From Chloroflexota bacterium (GTDB taxonomy: Bacteria > Chloroflexota > Anaerolineae > Anaerolineales > UBA4823), in the NCBI GenBank assembly GCA_029265355.1, contig JAJUJL010000003.1, positions 124,001-188,000 of the forward strand: 64,000 bases of DNA, given 5' to 3'. This document shows, piece after piece, positions 61,531-64,000 of this stretch. The notes below the pieces were generated by a model. It saw only the letters and a list, made by a program, of their open reading frames with translations, was not told where the DNA came from and did no database searches. The position numbers and the translations under genes were made by a program. Every line of letters begins with the position of its first letter. Within the stretch, counting starts at the first letter, position 1.

Positions 61531-62522
61531 TCGAAGATCTCTGAATAACCTTCATCCAGCTCGTCATCGCTCAAATGGGCGTAGCGCTGCGTCACAGCGA
61601 TGTTCTTGTGCCGGGCCAGTTCCTGAGCCAGCTTGAGATTGCCACCTGAGCCGCGCAGCACGGTGGTGACGAAGTAATGGCGGAAGGAATGGGGTGTGAT
61701 AGCGTCCGTCGTTTCGCTGCCCAGGGCTTCATGCACACGCTGGTCGACAATGTTGCGCCCGGTAGCGGTGGTGATAGGCTTGACCTTCTTGCCAGCGCCC
61801 TTGTCGTGGCGAGCAAAGAGCGGCAGGGAAGGGAGCGGGCGACCGCTGGCGCCATCCAGGCGGGCGCGGGCGTTGAGGTAATCGCGCAGCGCGGAGAGCG
61901 AGCGCCGAGAGAAGCGCACAACTGCCTGTTTATCGCCCTTGCCAATGATCACAGCGCGTCCTTCGTTCCAGTCGATATCACCGCGCCTCAGGTTGCAGGC
62001 TTCGTGAACACGCAGCCCGGTATCAGCCAGGGTGAGCAAGAAAGCCCGGTCGCGCAGTTTGCGCAGGCGGTCAGGCTCACTGTCAGCCGGCATTAATTGC
62101 ATATTCATTGCATATTGCAATATAATATCAATTTCATTGCGCGGAAATTGCGGCAAGCGCACACCAGGACGCCGCGAACGCTGGCGAACCAACAAGCGCA
62201 CCCGGGGCAAATTGATTTCCGCCAGGTCCTCGGCTGCGAGATACTCATAGAAGAGCGTGGCGGCGGTCATGTACAGGCGCTCGGTGGCGGGAGAAAGGCC
62301 TTTCAGGGCAGCGGCAAACCAGGCGATGCCATCTTCGGAAAGATCAGTCACAGGGTCATGCCTGGGGGAGAGGCCATGCTGGGCGAGGACCTGTTGAAAG
62401 AATTCCATTGCCACGCGATACATGCGCGTGGTGCTTTCGCTGCGCGCCAGCTCAACGCTTCGCAGGAACGAAACGATGGCAGAGGCGATAGGGGGATGAT
62501 TCGTAGCGGTGGGGGGCGTCAT
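61518..62522 (-). CDS. Xer-type tyrosine recombinase
   Basis: A 334-residue integrase/recombinase. Residues 10-110 are the SAM-like core-binding domain; the catalytic domain has Arg171 (TGLRVHEA), Lys198 (GKGDK), His278-x2-Arg281 (PHSFRHY), His305 (ARHKNIA) and the nucleophile Tyr314 (TQRYAHLS). Length and spacing fit XerC/XerD-like enzymes rather than phage integrases with arm-binding domains. No transposon or phage genes lie nearby. A dif-like palindrome begins 23 bp upstream of the start codon. It could be the host's dimer-resolution recombinase or a domesticated element integrase. Confidence 0.92.
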   Translation of the reverse strand: MTPPTATNHPPIASAIVSFLRSVELARSESTTRMYRVAMEFFQQVLAQHGLSPRHDPVTDLSEDGIAWFAAALKGLSPATERLYMTAATLFYEYLAAEDLAEINLPRVRLLVRQRSRRPGVRLPQFPRNEIDIILQYAMNMQLMPADSEPDRLRKLRDRAFLLTLADTGLRVHEACNLRRGDIDWNEGRAVIIGKGDKQAVVRFSRRSLSALRDYLNARARLDGASGRPLPSLPLFARHDKGAGKKVKPITTATGRNIVDQRVHEALGSETTDAITPHSFRHYFVTTVLRGSGGNLKLAQELARHKNIAVTQRYAHLSDDELDEGYSEIFDQPK

Positions 62523-62545
62523 CGGCTATTTTCTCTCGGCATTTA

Positions 62546-62575
62546 TGCTTTTGATAATGATACTTATCAAAAGCA
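62546..62575. repeat. dif-like palindrome: 12-bp perfect arms, 6-bp centre
   Basis: TGCTTTTGATAA, then TGATAC, then TTATCAAAAGCA. Two perfect inverted arms separated by 6 bp, the geometry of Xer core sites; the inner ATAA-N6-TTAT is the same as in E. coli dif. It lies just upstream of a Xer-type recombinase gene. An operator function for that gene is the alternative. Confidence 0.65.
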
Positions 62576-62904
62576 TTATTGAGCTTATTGTAGCAGAGCC
62601 CCCTGCTCCTGTCAATAAGCACTTTTAGCGCCAGAATCGTCTACCTGTGTTTGCGCGCCGTCACTCTGGAGGGATCTTGGCGCTTTGCTTCCTCAGATGT
62701 GCAGATCGGCAAATCAATCGCCGGGACTCCCCACCCCTGCTCGCCCGGATTGCCAGCCAGGATGCTTCCGTAGCCCATTTGCGGCAATGCCCCATCCAAA
62801 GGCATAGATTAATATTGGATTAGTTTTGTCTTATTTATACTTTCCGACACATCCAGGAGGGGTCGAAATGCGTAACCAAGGGTTAGAAAGAAAGGAGAGC
62901 GATA
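62576..62904. other. Non-coding gap with nested hairpin and CHRD-gene promoter
   Basis: At 62583-62620 GCTTATTG and CAATAAGC enclose AGCAG/CTGCT around AGCCCC, a long imperfect hairpin. The GC-rich middle (62630-62800) shows nothing I can identify. TATACT at 62836-62841 is the likely -10 for the CHRD gene, and AAGGAG at 62893-62898 its ribosome-binding site. Confidence 0.5.
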
Positions 62905-63423
62905 ATGAAAAAACCAAGTTTCATCACGACAGCGCTTCTAGTCATGCTTCTGGCTGCTTTGAGCGCCATAACCGTCTTCGCCGATGACCTGGAAAACTTC
63001 AGGGCAAAGCTGAAAGGCAAATACGAAGTGCCGGCGGTCAACACGAAAGCCAAAGGCAAAGCGGAATTCACGCTCTCAGAAAGCGGCGATGCTTTTCACT
63101 TTGAGCTGAAAGTCGACAAGATACAGAATGTCGTTGCGGCCCATATCCACATGGGCGCGCCTGGTACGAATGGTCCTGTCGTTGTTTGGCTGTATGGACC
63201 GGCAGCTCCGGGCGGCGGAGCGCTCAAGGGCACGATCGCAGAAGGCGTGATCACCAGCGCTGATTTCGTCGGACCGCTGGCGGGCCAGCCCTTCAGCGCA
63301 TTAGTGGATATGATTGCCAGCGGCAATGCGTATGTCAACGTACACACCAATGATGGCGTTGCCCCAACCGGAACCGGGCCGGGTGATTTCCCGAGCGGCG
63401 AAATTCGCGGCCACCTGCACTAA
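62905..63423 (+). CDS. Secreted CHRD-domain protein
   Basis: A 172-residue exported protein: signal peptide ending near TVFA at residue 26, then one CHRD domain (FRAKLKGKYEVPAVNT, FELKVDKI, AAHIHMGAPGTNGPVVVWL, YVNVHT, SGEIRGHL). The repeated His-containing strands are typical of the domain found in chordin and many bacterial secreted proteins; its function in bacteria is unknown. AAGGAG precedes the ATG and a strong terminator follows, so it is a single-gene unit. Confidence 0.92.
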   Translation: MKKPSFITTALLVMLLAALSAITVFADDLENFRAKLKGKYEVPAVNTKAKGKAEFTLSESGDAFHFELKVDKIQNVVAAHIHMGAPGTNGPVVVWLYGPAAPGGGALKGTIAEGVITSADFVGPLAGQPFSALVDMIASGNAYVNVHTNDGVAPTGTGPGDFPSGEIRGHLH

Positions 63424-63460
63424 ACCCCTCCCCCACTCCTCCCTCCCGATGGGTTTCAAA

Positions 63461-63499
63461 CCATCCAGGCCCGACTGACCACCGGGCCTGGATGGTTTT
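63461..63499 (+). terminator. Rho-independent terminator of the CHRD gene
   Basis: CCATCCAGGCCCG and CGGGCCTGGATGG form a 13-bp stem around a 9-nt loop, followed by TTTT. Confidence 0.92.
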
Positions 63500-63549
63500 G
63501 TTGTACGGCGTTATCGTTCAAAAAGAAACACCAGCGTGGGTCAAAATTA

Positions 63550-63558
63550 TGGTATAAT
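63550..63558 (+). promoter_or_regulatory. Extended -10 promoter of the radical SAM gene
   Basis: TGG-TATAAT, a TGn extended -10, 3 nt before the GAAC-N4-GTTC palindrome. No consensus -35 is seen, as expected for extended -10 promoters. Confidence 0.6.
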
Positions 63559-63560
63559 TA

Positions 63561-63572
63561 GAACAATAGTTC
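63561..63572. promoter_or_regulatory. LexA-type SOS box candidate (GAAC-N4-GTTC)
   Basis: GAACAATAGTTC, the Gram-positive/actinobacterial LexA consensus, with AGAAC/GTTCT symmetry extended one base each side. It covers the expected transcription start of the radical SAM repair-like gene, the place where a LexA repressor would block initiation. Confidence 0.55.
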
Positions 63573-63574
63573 TT

Positions 63575-63606
63575 ATTGTCGGGCGTGATGATTGTCGGGT
63601 GTGATG
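63575..63606 (+). repeat. Tandem 16-bp duplication at the start codon
   Basis: ATTGTCGGGCGTGATG and ATTGTCGGGTGTGATG follow each other without a gap, one mismatch. The second copy ends in the ATG used by the radical SAM gene; the first ATG is out of frame. Confidence 0.7.
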
Positions 63607-64000
63607 ATGGATGCCCTGGAGCGCTTGAAATTTTTATCCTCCGAGATGCAGCACGAGCCGGCTGAGGATGCTGGCTGCCCTCAGCCGCTGCGCAACCATC
63701 GCTCCAAAGAGGTGTATCTCAGCAAGGCTGTGCTGCCTAATGGTCAACGCATCACGCTACTCAAATCATTGCTGACATCGGCGTGCGAGCGCAACTGTTA
63801 TTACTGCCCATTTCGCGCCGGGCGAGATACGCGCCGTGAAACCTTCAAGCCCGAAGAATATGCCAGGACGTTTATCAACCTTTACCGGGCTGGGCTGGTC
63901 GAAGGCAGCTTCCTCAGCTCAGGGATCATCGGCGGCGGGGTGCGCACGCAGGATCAGCTGCTCGACACAGCAGATATATTGCGACGGATGGGGTACACCG
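63604..64000 (+). CDS. Radical SAM protein, putative DNA modification/repair type (5' part)
   Basis: The first 132 codons; the gene runs off the right edge. The cluster motif is CERNCYYCPFRAGRD (CxxxCxxC), with LTSACERNC before it and SSGIIGGGVRTQDQLL after it, which resembles the TIGR03916 group that is encoded next to a uracil-DNA-glycosylase-like partner. That group is predicted to act in DNA repair or modification, without a proven reaction. The promoter holds a LexA-type box, which fits DNA damage control. Start at 63604 or 63607. Confidence 0.75.
   Translation, partial: MMDALERLKFLSSEMQHEPAEDAGCPQPLRNHRSKEVYLSKAVLPNGQRITLLKSLLTSACERNCYYCPFRAGRDTRRETFKPEEYARTFINLYRAGLVEGSFLSSGIIGGGVRTQDQLLDTADILRRMGYT

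Noticed and set aside
61518-62522. Tyrosine recombinase as marker of a prophage or integrative element
   Set aside because: No phage, conjugation or transposase genes and no tRNA-attachment pattern lie around it; the flanking genes are ordinary.
1-64000. CRISPR arrays and insertion sequences
   Set aside because: No regularly spaced repeats and no transposase frames with terminal inverted repeats were found by eye.

Overview
The window is a gene-dense (about 90 % coding), moderately GC-rich bacterial chromosome segment. It carries one tRNA gene, no rRNA and no CRISPR array. Several traits fit a Chloroflexota (Anaerolineae-like) bacterium: a secreted subtilase ending in an LPxxxR-type tail, a membrane protein with a Thr/Pro-rich (TPTATPT) linker, a CHRD-domain secreted protein, FtsX-type ABC exporters, a CarH-like B12 photoreceptor and a mixture of Shine-Dalgarno-led and apparently leaderless genes. 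This placement is inference; no rRNA or marker phylogeny was possible.

Layout. 1-16825, minus strand: a thiolase fragment, a metallophosphoesterase/RDD/helical-protein block, then a long co-directional array (a duplicated-domain secreted protein, two aldo-keto reductases, a VWA protein, methylglyoxal synthase, M24 and M14 peptidases, GH31 and GH36 glycosidases, a SerA-like protein and SerB). The SerA-like protein has all three expected catalytic positions replaced. 16954-19095, plus: a secreted subtilase. 19145-21915, minus: R2-like ligand-binding oxidase, RNase PH, GNAT. 22017-23430: a cyclase-domain protein, a small secreted protein and a peroxiredoxin-like gene whose UxxC motif is interrupted by an in-frame TGA (a probable selenoprotein). 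23569-35636, minus: an AttH/FtsX/GNAT/ATPase export set continuous with photolyase, aldo-keto reductase, lactate dehydrogenase, a CrtI-type oxidoreductase, a SRPBCC protein and a TIGR01777 epimerase. This run is divergent from a CarH photoreceptor gene (35834-36847) across two back-to-back perfect-consensus promoters, so it looks like a light-responsive operon.

36932-44979: tRNA-His next to hisS, exonuclease III, an AI-2E-type permease plus a ferritin-like/VIT1 metal transporter, and an ABC export system. 45212-50082, plus: a giant protein with two degenerate kinase domains and a membrane coiled-coil partner. 50079-54914: ABC exporter, glycogen synthase, a small membrane protein, a class IV aminotransferase. 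54930-60745, minus: a membrane redox complex of the Dsr/Hmc type (HdrD-like, cytochrome b, ferredoxin, and an NrfD subunit fused to a hexahaem cytochrome), led by an XRE-cupin regulator and divergent from a second XRE-cupin regulator. 61518-62620: a Xer-type tyrosine recombinase with a dif-like palindrome directly upstream. The window ends with a CHRD protein and the start of a radical SAM protein that carries a GAAC-N4-GTTC (LexA-type) operator at its promoter.
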